This document shows positions 23,720 through 36,428 of a stretch of 64,000 nt of DNA, one piece after another (position 1 is the first letter of the stretch; each line of letters begins with the position of its first letter). The notes under the pieces are model-generated. The model saw only the letters and a program-made list of their open reading frames with translations, was not told the DNA's origin and made no database searches. Location of the stretch: contig JAWPGT010000010.1 of assembly GCA_034638255.1 (NCBI GenBank), positions 372,001-436,000 of the forward strand. The letters are read 5' to 3'. The DNA comes from Coprinus comatus. Its lineage: Eukaryota > Basidiomycota > Agaricomycetes > Agaricales > Agaricaceae. The translations under genes and the position numbers were made by a program.

Positions 23720-24964
23720 ACCTTTTTTTTTTTTTTTTTTTTTTTTTTTGTTGGTGGTGTTTGTATTTAGTTCCAAGTTCCAGTTTTAGTTTTCCAGTCC
23801 CTGTTTTTGTTCGTACTTATATACCTCGAATGTAAACTCTTTATTTTTTTTCTTCAGAAACGAAATATTTTCAAAGATTGATTGATTCAACGAAGAGAGA
23901 AGCTTAGAAGAAAACTCTAAACTTAATTTCTCACTTCATTATTCCATCACACAAAACCAAAAATAATATCAAGTATATATCATAAAACTCTATGGAAAAA
24001 AAGGGTGGAAAAAAACAAAGAGAATTATAGTGTGGTATCTACGGTACAAATGAAGCTAAGCGCCGGTTGTAGAGTAAAAATGCAAAGTAGACTAAAGAAT
24101 GAAAAAAGAACGGTCATAGAAACGTCGTAGAAAAAAAGAAACTGAAAACTGAAAAATTGTCAATTGCTATGTCTCCAAAAGTTCGAAGGGGAAGAGGGTC
24201 CCAAATCGTTTCATTTCTACAAACGCACACACACACACCAACGAAAAAAAAAGTGCAATAGAGTTCAATTGTCCAATTATTTGATTTTAAATGTCTTTCT
24301 ATGTGTAATAACAACCAGAAAAAACCATGAGTCGACGCCAGTTTATACGTAGAAAATGGGGTTTTTTTTTTTGGTCAATTGAGTAATCGTGATTGTGATT
24401 TGATTGTTATATACGTGTGGGCCATGTATTGATAGATGGGAGAATGATTTTTAAAAGCAAGAGAGAAAGTTGTTCCGATTTATCATTGATTGACGTGGTT
24501 GATGATTTATTGTTTGTCGTTTGCCGTCTGTCGTTCCGATGCCAAGGTTTGGTTTGATTTTAGAATGATCGATTCTAGTGGCTTGATCCAGAACCAGGTG
24601 GAATTACGAGATAACCGGAAAAGGTCCAGAAAAAAACATAATGCGAGCGCAAATAAAAAGAATACAGAAAAAAAAAAGATAATCCAGAGGGTAGGTAAGT
24701 ATTGAAAGGAAAACCGGGGATTTAGCGGATCGATTCAATGTCGGTTACTATCGTGGTACACGAGCGAGTATATGGGAAAAAAAGATCCGGGTGACGACCC
24801 AAGGGGTTTTTTTTTCCTTCCTAACATTTTCTTACCCTCCCCTTTTACCTCCCTTGCTTTTTCTCCTTCCTTTATATGCAACGCGTCAAAACCAGAGGGA
24901 GACCGCAGGACCAAATGACCAGCAAACCAGGGTACCGGGGAATATCTGGATCTCCAAAATCCTT
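23720..24964. other. Convergent 3' region between the paraoxonase-like and F-box genes
   Basis: About 1.2 kb of AT-rich, low-complexity sequence with several A or T runs (23723-23749, 24361-24372, 24666-24677) and a CA repeat at 24227-24238. Short reading frames here have no recognisable content. Confidence 0.45.
23723..23749 (+). repeat. 27 nt poly-T run just after the stop codon
   Basis: An uninterrupted run of 27 T lies four bases downstream of the stop codon at 23717-23719. It could be a slippage-prone homopolymer in the 3' UTR, or the reverse complement of a poly-A tail left by retro-insertion. No flanking duplication is clear. Confidence 0.85.
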
Positions 24965-26568
24965 TCAACGACTTTGACATATCCTTCTTCTCGCGCTCAA
25001 CTGTCTCCTGGGTCGCGGGCGTCTAGTACCCAAATAGAAACTAGAAATAACGTTGCTAGGAGGTGCAACCACATTCAAGTTGAAATCATGAACTCCACAA
25101 GGCAAGTACCTTTCTTCACGTAGCAATCTAAGTAAATCCAAATCCTTATGGCCGTCCCATAGAGTCAGAGAAAGCATTGCTTTCATATTTCCATCATATT
25201 TAACGGAGGAGGTATATCCGATCAAGCGCGATTGGACCATGCCCAATAGGACGTCCGAGCTTGATGTAATGCGGGTATTGAAATTAATCTCGCGCAGCGA
25301 AGAACATAACGGGAAGTACACTTTGGCAGCAAGATCACATGAAGAGGAAGAAGCAGAGGAAGTCACAGATGTGAGCGTTAGTCGTGCAAGAAGCTTGTCA
25401 GTGACAGCTACACCGGCAACAGTCAACTTTGTCAAGGATGTTGTTTTTTCCAGACAATCAGTCAAACAAGCCTCACTCATAGGTGCATCGATGTACAAAG
25501 ATTCAATGGTACACGAGGAACGCTCGATGAGTGATAGAAAGCTCACCGGCGACCATGACCCACCCTCATCTTCTCCCTCTACTCCTGCGCCTAACACGCG
25601 CCTAGGATTCCGCTCGGAATGCTCGGAATGGATCCGGACGTGTTTCAACGCGGGAAGAACCAAGGAATCGAGGATGGCCGTTAAATCGTGTGCAATATTG
25701 AGCGAAGTTAACTTGGACAGCTGGAGTGGTTGACGAGATGGTCCTGTACTACCAAGACGTGGGCGGGTGAAGCGAATATGTTCGAGGTTAAGACATTGGT
25801 CCAAAAGTTCAAGATAGTCCAAGGTCCCATGGCTCATGGTAACCGATAAGCGAGTGAGGCGAGATAAAGGAAGTTCTAGCAGTCTCCGAGTGTCGGCCAA
25901 GTCATCTATCCATGTCACCTCGCGGAGGTTGGGTGCACATTGAAGGAGAGAGATGATTGGTGTGATATTGGCCGAACTGATGTCACGAGCATCGAATTGA
26001 AAAACACGCAGCATGGGCGTGTTGTTCTGGGCGAGGTCTAACGAATACATGGGTGGGCAATAAAGGCCTCGAAATTCGAATCGAACTTGGCGCCAGCGAG
26101 CTGAGTGTATACACATGACATCTAGTATTTCTTGAGCCGGTTGTTCATTGAAGTCGATGGTAATGGAGAGCGATAGAGGGAGACTGCCTGAACGTTGAAG
26201 CCACTCGGAAGCCAGTGGAATATCGAACGAGGGATCCTTGTATGTAACATGGAGATGGGTCCACAAGCACGGAGTGGACGAGGCGACCACACGCCAGTAC
26301 GAGCATACATGCATGAGTTGAAGGGGTGCTTCTGCAACGAAGGGTGCAGGGTATTCATCCTCCGGGAGACAGTGTTCGAATATGTAGGCTAGGACCTCGG
26401 TGGGTAGTAATGATATAGGCCCGAGTCGGCTTGGCGCCTGGAAATTTCTTCCTGCTCGCCGACGAGACTGTAAAGCAAATCTTCAGGTAGACGTTGACGG
26501 ACGTGTCTCCGCACAGAGAATGCACTTGAGGCCCGTCTGTACGTGGGTGCGGGAGTCTTTTTGTGCAT
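24965..26568 (-). CDS. F-box protein with leucine-rich-like C-terminus
   Basis: The ATG at 26568 opens an 18-codon exon (26515-26568). A 47 nt intron (26468-26514) joins it in phase to the long exon, giving 518 residues. The F-box lies at about residues 35-90: ISLLPTEVLAYIFEHCLPED, then PLQLMHVCSYWRVVASSTPC and LWTHLHV, the usual agaricomycete arrangement. The rest consists of irregular leucine-rich repeats (LSRLTRLSVTM, NLREVTWIDD). Such proteins bring substrates to SCF (Skp1-Cul1) ubiquitin ligases; the target is unknown. Without the short intron the F-box would be out of frame with the start codon. Confidence 0.82.
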
Positions 26569-28324
26569 ACTGAAAATTGACTACTGCAAGGTGAGAAAGA
26601 GTAAAAAAAACACGATGTTAAAATATGACTGACACGAGTATGGGATATAATGATCTTCAGAGTTGATAGACCTGTGGTGGATGTAGTATAGAGAGCGAGC
26701 AAAGTAGCGAAGAGGTTGAGCAAAGAGGCGAGGCAAGGAATGGAGGAAAGGAAATTGAGCATTATAAATAAATAAACAAATAATATAGTAAAAATAGCTT
26801 TCTATTGTGCCCCACCTTATCTCAGTTACTATACTTCCTTTCTCCAATTGGTCCATCCACTGACCTCTCCGACCAATTAATATTCATCTATATACCCCGC
26901 ACCACTGAGGAACGTGCGCTTTCCGTCTCTTTCGCCTCCTGCTTAACATGATCCTCGTCCTTTACCGAGGTATCCCGTCTTTCCGGACACTCTGAGCTGT
27001 CCATCCATTGGCTGTTCACATCAGCCAATCAATCTTCGGCCGTTGTCGTTTTTAAATTCTAAGGCCACTCAGTCGTCGGATATGTATATGTTATGTATAT
27101 GTACCCATGTATATATATTTGAAGGAGAAGCCACCAAGCGCAAAACAAATTCTAACACTTCATACACTGGTCGTACAGTACTACCCACCCTCGCTTCTTT
27201 ACCCCGGCAACCCCGGAAAGAAACTTCCCTATCTGTTGATAGTCATTTAATTATCAACCATAAAGCTCAAAAACCACTCCACTACCCCACAAACTTACTT
27301 CACCCAACAAATGTTATTTATTCTAGTTTCAAGCAGAAAATCTAAATGATCATCTCCAACTCCATGTGTCATACAAGTATTATTAGAACTGAGATTATTG
27401 ACCATTCTGTTATGTTGTGTTCTAGAGCCAGAGTCGAACGAAAGATAACAAACATAGCTAAGCACTAAGTACTAATCTCGTGCCATAAAAACTCGCCACT
27501 GTCAGAATCATGAGACCCTGCACCATGTTAATATCGTAAACACAACCCCCATATCTTTGTTTTTTTCTTCTTTGCGGTGATGGAACCTGACTTCTACTTC
27601 CTCATCTCCATATACTCACTCTCGGTATATACAAGTGCTCAGTAAACCGCAAATCAACAACCATGTGTCTGTGTCTCTTTCAGTAGCTAAATTAACTCTA
27701 TGTATGTTGTCATAGAGGAACAAAGTTTCTAGTATAAGTCAAACTCTACCTGCGGTATTTAAAAACATAGTACTGTGTCCCTGTGATTGTGGAGCTCGTC
27801 CACCGGTTTCGACAGTATCAGTATCAGTGTTATAAATGACGTTAACCTGTGACGTTGACGAATAGCGGCAACTTCAAATGAATGTGGCGATTCACAAATA
27901 ATAAATGATGAACATCCCAAGTTCCAACGGCCGAATTTTCTGTACAGAACATCCACACGTAAATAATTATGACTTTCTGATACACACACCAAGAATAACC
28001 CATACGAAATGTTTCATGCTTAGGCAACCTGTATTGGTATGGTTCCAATCAATGTCGTCAGGTTTGGAACATTGAGACCAAAGCAAAGAATGATGAATAT
28101 AAAATCATGGTATAAACCTGCCGAATGACCGACAGCGCCAACAAGACAAACGGACTACTTCCTACTCGCTTACTTATTATATAAAATAAAATCTTAATGT
28201 CCTGGAAGAAAAAAAAAAAAAAAAGAAACAGTTCAAAAATTTCAAAGCAAAACAGACTTGCAAACAAACAAACAAAAAACAAAGAATAAAATCCATAATC
28301 ACAATGGCAAATCCAATGCCCACA
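26569..28324. other. Intergenic 1.75 kb, F-box promoter side and aspartic protease 3' side
   Basis: No gene is supported. Short frames at 27043-27345 and 27759-28048 lack splice partners or family motifs. A poly-A tract lies at 28208-28222. The last 60 bp before 28325 is A-rich and likely 3' UTR of the protease gene. Confidence 0.45.
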
Positions 28325-30776
28325 TCACAACAACCCCAACCACCCTTCCAACGCCGAGTTCAACACCAACACCAACACCACCGTCAACCCCATCCCCACA
28401 TTCCCATTTGCACTTCCAACCTTCCAACTACTCGCTGAATTCCAACCAGGCGGAATCCCAAGTGGAGCAGCTCGTAACGTAGAAACCGTAATACTCTCAC
28501 TCCCACTCCCATCGGTCATAGTCAATGTAACCACACTAGGTAACATCGAAACCGTTTGAACCGGAATCTCCGACCCATTAAACCCTGTAGTACCTTGTGC
28601 ATTTGCAAGAATAGCACTATATGTACTAGTAGCTAATCCTGCTGTTACTTTACCACCTATTGATGCTGGTACAGATGTGTTGAATATGTATCCAGGTGTG
28701 GTTAGGGTTGGGGTTGCAATGGGAAGTTTGGAAGGTTTGTGTTGATTGTAAGTAGTTGAGTTGATGAGGTAGTACCAGTTGTTGTTGTAGTCGTTGTGGG
28801 TGTACTGGTGGCATTGTTATTGGCCGAAAGAGGGTATAAACCAATTTTAGGCGGTTCTTTCGAATTAATACCATAGCTGATTCGAGTGTAAGTAAATGAT
28901 AATGAACTAATAAGAGGCAGAAAAACCTGGGCCATACCTGAAAATTGAATAAACGGTCCGCATAAATGCAGAACCTATAAAAATACATGAACAGCCGTAC
29001 AAAATAACGACCAACGAAAATTATCTCACCAATCTGCCAATCTACACCATCAGATCCAGGTGGTAGAGCCCGTGGCCACGAAAGACAAAGGTTAGGATTA
29101 CCGGATGCGACACCTATAATATAATCCGAGGGTTGAAGAAGATATTCGTGTCGACTAAACCCCATACCGTCAATCCAAGCAACATGATGAACAAGAGCAC
29201 TGAGCCTTACTTGAATGTAAACGACATTGCAATATTGGTATCGCAGGGAATAACCCATTGACCATCTACCAAACCGCGATGCATAAGTTGACAACCAAAG
29301 ATAGTATATTTTTGAAAGAATACCCACTATCTGCATCAACAAGTCTTGACCCATCAATAAGATCAAAGATACGTGATACCTAAACAACTTGTTAAAGAGC
29401 TGTGAGAAGAGCCAAACAATCCAGGGAACCTACATCTTGGTATGGACCATAAATACCAGGAGTTCCACTGCCAAAAAGCCAATCAGCTCATCTACAACTC
29501 CAAAAAGATAGAAAAAAACAACCCTAGACTCACACATCAAACAAAGCCAGTGAGATATTTCGAGTAGCAACACCCTGGCTAGGTGTAGGTACTAACCGAG
29601 TTCCATTAACACCAACAGATTCCACTGGAATAGCCCAATTCAAATAACTCGAAACATTACTCTCAGCTCCAAAAGGTGAAAACTGAGCAACATTATTCCA
29701 ACTTATATTGCTTGGGTTAGTGACAATAGAAGCATCAATAGCACCCAATGTAAGTGAACCATGAAGGTCATTTGTAAGACTGAATCCGAATAACGGATAA
29801 TCAACAAGGCCTTGTTGTGCTAATGCAGCAAAGAAAGGTGTAGCTGTCCAAATAGTTATATTCTGTGAATAAAGAGTTATGGTACACAAGGGGAAAAAAA
29901 CGTACAATTAGTGACGGCGTTTGAGATAGTAGATAACCTTGGGAATCCGAGTCCCAATACTCCACTTTCTTGGTCACTCATCGTAACATTGGAGGCGGAT
30001 ACAAGGCCTATGATGAACAACAGCATAGTTTAGCCATAACTCATTCTATGGTATAAACCAAAAAAAAAAATCGTAATTACCAATAGTCTGATTCATTATC
30101 ATCATCTGTCCCAGCTCCACCTTTTCTCTCGCAATAAACCCGGAAACAGCTATTAAACACATAAATCAACGTCCTGCATGGTTGTTACTCTTAAGCAACA
30201 CTTACAAGTACCATCGGCATACCCAGCATTATATGCAGTTGCGTTATTATTCACAGCTTGAAAACTTGGACTTGCGTAAGTCAGCGGGTATTTCGGAGCT
30301 TCTCTACAAGAATCGTCTTGACATTGAGTCGAAAATAGCCATAAATCCGATGACCCAGTATCAAGCGCAACACGAAAGCTAATATCTCCAACTTTAATAA
30401 CAACATAATACGACCTAGAACATATCAAGTCAGAGGAACATAAAATAACAACAGTCTATAAAAGGAGACGAAAGAAATATGCTCACTGACGATCCGTAGC
30501 AGACGAAACAACACTCCATCCACTTCCCGGTTTCGTTTCCCCTATGATCGCAGTCGTTGTAGCTGCAACTGCAGTTGCAACAGTACCAGTACTAGTAGTA
30601 CTACTTCCAGGAGTAGCACCACGAGCTATTAGAGGGACGATTACAATTTCTTCTCTTGGTAGAACCCTTGGTCTAAGTGCCTTCGCATTGACATTGTCCA
30701 AAACACCAAACAACACAAGAACCAATAGCAATTTCAGATGGAAACCATTGGTAATCGCAGCAAAATTGTACAGCAT
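28325..30776 (-). CDS. GPI-anchored pepsin-like aspartic protease (family A1)
   Basis: The ATG at 30776 is preferred because it puts a signal sequence (HLKLLLVLVLFGVLDNVNA) near the start; an in-frame ATG at 30833 would add 19 residues. A propeptide is followed by SYYVVIKVGDISFRVALDTG with the first catalytic motif DTGSSDLW, then LGLGFPRLS and GSLTLGAID. The second catalytic motif, split by an intron (29468-29533), reads FDVGTPGIYGPY: Asp is kept but Val replaces the usual Ser/Thr. A Ser/Thr-rich stalk (TSTPTTTTTTT) joins, across an intron with a CTAAC branch point, to a tail ending in a hydrophobic stretch (GLTVVLVLVL) after small residues, as for a GPI signal. The enzyme is probably on the plasma membrane or wall. 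Confidence 0.85.
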
Positions 30777-31368
30777 GTCTCGAAATGGAGGAATGTGCGT
30801 CGGTAATTGTGTGTTCGGTCCTATTCTTTTCAATACATCCGAGTTTCCAGAGTGTTCTTGTTCTTCTGCTTCAGTATTGTGATTGATTAATTAAGCCCGA
30901 AAACCCTTTGCAGGCGGTAATAGATTGAAGGAGTGTTGGATGGAAAGAAGGTGAAGCAAGAAGAGATGTGTTATGGAATAAATATCAGCGCTCAGGTGGT
31001 TGTCACTGATATTGTGGACACTGTTGACGGCGGTGGGATGCCGATCCATAAAAGGAAGCGCCATGGTGCCCGACCAATCAGGCCTTATGTTACTGCGCAC
31101 GGCCCAAGATTAGATACGCAGCAATACTTATGGTGATACATCATCCACACTACAACTACTTATTGCAATACGAGAACTGATCCGTACGCGAGCAATGAAA
31201 AAGAGAAAGGAAGGTGAAATTTAAATAATACTAGGTCAAAAGGTAACGCAACGAAAAAAGAGGTATTGGAGAATGTACCAGTACAAACAAAAAAAATAAA
31301 AAGAGACAAACGTAACGAAAGGAGACTATAAATGACAACAAATGCATAAGGGGGAGGATCAAAATATT
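30777..31368. other. Intergenic: aspartic protease promoter, RasGAP 3' side
   Basis: About 590 bp with no supported gene. Frames at 30891-31136 on either strand look random. AT-rich sequence at 31200-31350 may be RasGAP 3' UTR. Confidence 0.4.
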
Positions 31369-34136
31369 TCATCGCTTGGCAGCAAAGATTTTCTTCAACA
31401 AACCCAACACTTTGGGTACATTCAACTGTACGTATTCCAAATCCAACAGATGTTTATTATCCTTTTGCTACAGAAATAGTTAGATGTGAGATATTCCCGA
31501 GAGAGAATACCAGTAGCATACCTTCTCTAGCAAATCATCAATCTTGAGGTCCATTTCTAGAATAGCCTTATCTCGACCCTTGTAATGAAGTGCAATGATG
31601 AATGTACCGGGTGTCGGGGACGTGAAATTGAAATAGATGTTTGGTCGTCTGAGAAGTGCAATCAGAAAAGACTAAACGATCAACATTTTCTGTCAATGGT
31701 ACACACCTGTTATCCGGTACGTTGCTCTCTACAATTATGCCTTCCTTCTCGAGTTGTGCATGGGTAAACCTGTAAGGCCCAAGTACAACAGTTTTGGTTC
31801 GTTTCTTTTCCTTGCCATCCACAGCAACAACACCAACACCGATTGCACTGCCTTTATCCTTTGTTGCCGTAAGACGGACATTCTGGAGGTAGGCCTTATA
31901 CTGTTCCAGCTGCGAGCGCATATAGTTGTTATGATCACATATTGTCTTGTAAACCCCTTCTAAAGACTTCGATTCCGCAAGTACTTTCTCACGCAGATTC
32001 CCGAGATGAACTAGCTCTTGAGCCACTTCTTCTTGCATGAGTTTATATCCATCAGATTTATCAATGATCTTCAACTCTTCTAGTTCCCTGAGCATCTCCT
32101 TGACCTTTATGCCTTTCCGTACTAAAACAGCATCCTTTGTTGTTGCAGCACGTTCCGCGATTGTAGGGAGATCATATGGAGATTTAAGACCAGCGTTGGG
32201 AAGAGAACGTATTAGCTGGACAAATATAGACTTGGTTTCCATATACAACATATCACTTGATGAAACGGAGTCCATCAATGCACTTTGGATATCTTGAATT
32301 GGGGTCTCCCAACGACTGTACAATGATAGTTCGATTGCCCTATTTTCCTTCCGGGGAACCTGGGCAGGCGCAGGACCAAGTTCGTCCGTGAGGATGCGAA
32401 GATGTTGTTTTTCATTGGGAGACTGAAATCTATGTGAGTAGTTGGCACGGCGACTGAGATATGCTGTAAGTCTTACAAGAGTTTCGATATGTTGCAGAGT
32501 TAATGCGTGAGTGTTGTACAATTCGTTCAGCGTGATATTGATCATCAAGTCTTTCTTCGACAGAGCCATATATTGATCCATCTGCACAGGATTTTAGTGG
32601 GGTTCTAATACAAGTGAAAACCCACCGACCTCAAGAGTATCATAAAAGTCGCCAACCTCACAAAGATTATTAAGAAACTGGTTGATTCGCGCTTTATTAT
32701 TCTCAACAAACGGGTTGAGAGACATCATATAGGCTTCTTTCGCGTAGGAGGGTTTATTGGCAAGATTTTGCAACATCTTTGCGATCTGAGTAGATTTTAG
32801 TAATCCGTAACAGTTCTTGATACGTCGCAACGCACCAAGGTAAGAGTTCGCCTCGGGTGCTTGGCGGGAACGCCGTCTACTAGCATATATGCTTGAGGCG
32901 TGACAATAGCTGGATTGATGAAGCGCAGGAAAAAGAATCCACCAATCAATGAACAAATCGCAAACTCGGTTGCTTCAGGGTATTTACGCTGAAAAGAGAT
33001 GAAAAAGATACTGGCCAGCTTTGAAGGAGAATGCTCACCCTAGTCAAGCTTCGAATTTGTTTACAAATCCATCGTATACCGTACGGTACACTTTCCATAC
33101 TTTCAATTATCGTGACTAGGAAACTATTCGCGATTTCCATAAGCATCGTGAGACGAGGGGCAATGATAGTCTGAACGTCAACGTTTTCGGCCGCGACTTC
33201 TGGTGGAACACCTCTAGGCAAGTTGTCCGGTAGCGTTCCCGAGTCCTCCTCGATTTGATTGATCATTTGATCATAAACCTGTCAAAATTTAGTGGATTTT
33301 GCCATCTATGACACAGTAAATCATACCTTCACAGGATTGATTTCCAAGTTCAAGTCTTTATGCTCGATGAGGCTATTTATTCTCTCGGCCAAAACGCTCT
33401 TTAAGTAGCTTTGGCCTGGCCCACGGCGGGTATAAGTCGTCATCATCCGTGAAACAGGTGTGTTGGCGCGAAGAAGAGATCCGAACTCTGTAGCAGTTTC
33501 GAACTGTGCAGACAAAACGGATTGGAACATGGTCAAAAGAAGATGTTCTTCTCTGCTCTCATACTGGTTGCCGTACAGTGTGAACATGACTGTCTGCAAG
33601 AGGGTGTCAATTTCTGAGAGAGAGACAAGTCGACAGAGTGCAGCAACATGACGAGGTTCTGATTGGAGAAGGAAGAAGAGATTGGAATACTGTTGTAACT
33701 TTCGGTCGTCCGGATAGTGGCCCTCGGTTGGGTCAATATCCTCGAGTGTTCGTTCAACCTCACGTTGCTGTAGGAAATGATGTCTGTGAGCACGGATGAA
33801 TGCTGTAAAAATGATAACGCACCTCATCCAGCGCCATTCTGTTCTGAATCAGCAAAGCAATACGGGAATCCAAATACCGCACATCGCGCTCGAGAACAAA
33901 GTTCTTCTTAGATTGGGCTGATATTTTTGACTTGAGGTCACGCAATCGCTTTTGTGCTGCCGATTTTTAAGAGACAGATATGTGAATGAGGTACATTGTA
34001 ACATACCTTTCGCCAACTCATCTTCAACCTCCACATCCTGCTCAGCAGCCATACTGAACAGAGCAGTGACGCTGTACCGATTTGTATTTCGGTTGGTGAC
34101 TCGGCGAGACATAGGAGACGTGGGTTCATTAGCCAT
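31369..34136 (-). CDS. Ras GTPase-activating protein (Gap1/Sar1 type, IQGAP-related C-terminus)
   Basis: The ATG at 34136 gives [20 protein letters not shown], then a coiled-coil segment ([20 protein letters not shown]). The RasGAP domain follows: [12 protein letters not shown] with an Arg where the catalytic finger lies, [15 protein letters not shown], and the signature [17 protein letters not shown]. After [15 protein letters not shown] and [16 protein letters not shown] comes a RasGAP C-terminal domain like that of IQGAPs and S. pombe Gap1 ([16 protein letters not shown]), ending [10 protein letters not shown] at 31369-31371. No calponin-homology domain or IQ motif is seen, which separates it from true IQGAPs. 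It should switch off Ras, acting in mating, morphogenesis and cAMP signalling as in other fungi. Confidence 0.88.
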
Positions 34137-35850
34137 GGTTGTCGTGAGTGCTATGAGAGGGCGTAGAGGATAACAAACGAAGCAGAGGGGATCTGTGAAA
34201 TAAAACCTAAGCAGGACCAGCGCTTGGAGACCGGCAACAGCGAGCAGGTGTTTAGAACAGAGGTTGGGTATGAAGAATGATGTTGGCGGTTTGGGTAAGA
34301 GTCTCAGATGATAGCACTCGCCCAACTGGAAGATGCCGACAACCCACTTCACAGCCACAGCGTACTTATTGTGTTGCTAGGCAAATATATATTCTACTCC
34401 TAAGCTATTATCCCATCACCACAAACTGAAGCACCGATCGGCAACCATATTCTAAAGAAGCCAAAGAAGCTAGTAGAATCTACAACCTTAGGACAGCAGT
34501 GAATCTCATTTTAGGATGTTTAATTAACGCTGTTTATCATGCTGTTGTCCACGTAAACATAGCCGTAACTGTTCTAATGTTCTAATACCACAAGCCACAA
34601 TTCTATCACCTTTATATCGACTAGACTATATATACAACATGCCCAGAGTTGAATAAATTATGTCCTCGGGTACACGAAAGTGCAATAAATCATATGACAC
34701 AATATGGCCCAAGTTTTTCTCTCCACAAAATTTAGGTCTGTTTGGTTATTGTTTCTCTACATTCCCTGCATCTTATGGGGCTCACCCGTTAGTTTTGGGG
34801 TTGTTATGGGTCCCCGGGGGGTCTAGTAGCTATTTGACCCTCATCAACATCAAGATTTTAACCTTTTCATTTCCAATATCCAGACCCTCACTGAGACTCG
34901 TGAGGCTTTGATGTTTCCCTTTGTGCTTTTATAGTCTACTATACATTTCAAGAGGCAGCTTCTCTGAGTCGTATGCAGGAACGCAGTCCCCTACCCTCGT
35001 GATACTTCACCAAACTGCTCATTATCATCATTCAATATTCATAGTAGGATTCCTAGGAAGCTTTATCATCCAGGTTCTATTATCATTAAATTCAATTTTT
35101 TTCCACCAGCCTCTTAATCGAACTTTTGAAGTATCACAGGCACAGGAACCGTCTTGTTAGGGCCAATCGAACCAAAAACCCGAAAAACATCAGGAATAAA
35201 ATATCTCCCGTAGGGGTGAATGGTATAATCTGATAATAATGGTATTTATGTACATTCTGCGCCGCATTAATGGCCTGACCAAGCCGTAGGTTAACCTCTG
35301 TTCACCTACCCAACAATTGATCTGAAATCAAGTATTATATTGGTCCGGATCAAACACTACGGACACCCTCAATCTTTCGTTCTCATTTTGCCACTCTTAT
35401 GGGTGCCCGTGTGTCAACGACTCGGCATGTTCCCAAGACTTCCGATAAGTTGTCGAGGATGCAACAAACACATATTTTTTAAACTTTGAAATCAAAAATA
35501 ATATTTTCTCTTTGTTCAGAGGTAACGACGTAGTGCACTAGGTGTAGTGACGAAATTGAAAACCAATTTCCACCGCTAGAAAGTAAAAGCGGCTCCAGAT
35601 GCTATGTAGGAGTGAGGTTACCACAACCTCGAGTAGAGAGATCATGGCCCAACATAGCATTGGATGTGATGGGACGAACAGGAATGGGGATTCTGGATGT
35701 AGGCGTATATGATTCATCGATTAAATGAGCCGTATGCTTCCTGAAAATTTTAGACCACGGGGCCCATAGCCTAGCAGTGCGAGTCTCAGTTGATGAAGCA
35801 AATAAATAACTGAGGAGAGAAGAAGCGAAAAGACAGATTAAATAGTAATA
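34137..35850. other. Gene-poor intergenic region, left part
   Basis: I see no gene in these 1.7 kb. Frames such as 34660-34911 and 34921-35160 have no domain, and their codon use is unlike the neighbouring genes. The first 200 bp should carry the RasGAP promoter. Confidence 0.45.
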
Positions 35851-35886
35851 AGGTAGACGACATCAGGAACACACACCTTTATGTAA
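35851..35886 (+). repeat. Left terminal inverted repeat of the MITE
   Basis: 36 bp, the first 31 identical to the reverse complement of the right end, then one T/C mismatch and GTAA. Confidence 0.88.
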
Positions 35887-36108
35887 GCAACATTTTTGTC
35901 AATGTCACACCTCAAACTCAGATACATTCTCAGCTTCTATGCTGAAAACATCTCCTGGTATATGAAGAGGAGCACAATGCAAGCAGCTCTCTGAAAGAAA
36001 TATTTGAAAATTCAAAAAATTGAGGAAGATATAAAGGATTGATTTTTTTTTTTCATTTAAAAGTGTTTAAAACATCTTATTTTTCAATTCTACAATAAAA
36101 GATTTGGG

Positions 36109-36126
36109 GGCTCGAAATTTCGAGCC
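36109..36126. repeat. Perfect 18 bp palindrome (GGCTCGAAATTTCGAGCC)
   Basis: A perfect inverted repeat with no spacer inside the MITE-like element. It could form a hairpin in single strands or be a dimeric protein site; no function is known. Confidence 0.85.
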
Positions 36127-36180
36127 AATGATTTTGCCCCTTACATAATACAATTAAATGGATTACACAACACATCAATG

Positions 36181-36240
36181 TGACAATTAGTGACGCATCG
36201 GTGATGTAACTCACCCATGAGGTCCCGGTTTCGATTCTTG
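36181..36240 (+). other. tRNA-like segment inside the MITE
   Basis: An A-box-like word (TAGTGACGCATCGG, 36188-36201) is followed 25 bases later by a B-box-like word (GGTTTCGATTC, 36227-36237) within GGTCCCGGTTTCGATTC, close to a tRNA T arm. In between, CTCACCCATGAG could fold as a degenerate anticodon arm. There is no matching acceptor stem, so it is not a functional tRNA; a tRNA-derived SINE-like origin is possible. Confidence 0.4.
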
Positions 36241-36428
36241 AAGGTAAAATGTAGCGGAAAGTAAAGAAGTGTAAACTTCAATGCCATATCAGTGCTAAAA
36301 ACTATGTAGAAATGCAACAATGTATTACACATACTAACACATACTAACAGATGGTAATTTCTGTTATTTTTTTTTTCTAAACTTGGGACATTTTCGAAAT
36401 CCAACATTTTGCCGCTTATATAAGCGGA

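Noticed and set aside
26468..26514. Apparent frameshift between the start codon and F-box of the minus-strand F-box gene
   Set aside because: A 47 nt intron with good GT and AG signals restores phase, so no lesion is needed.
28058..28282. Hydrophobic Phe-rich minus-strand frame
   Set aside because: It is the translation of a poly-A/T tract and not a membrane protein.
28640..28800. Apparent frame break before the GPI tail of the aspartic protease
   Set aside because: An intron of about 120 nt with a CTAAC branch point joins the Thr-rich stalk to the tail in phase.
36181..36240. A functional tRNA gene
   Set aside because: No acceptor stem pairing and degenerate boxes; at best tRNA-derived.
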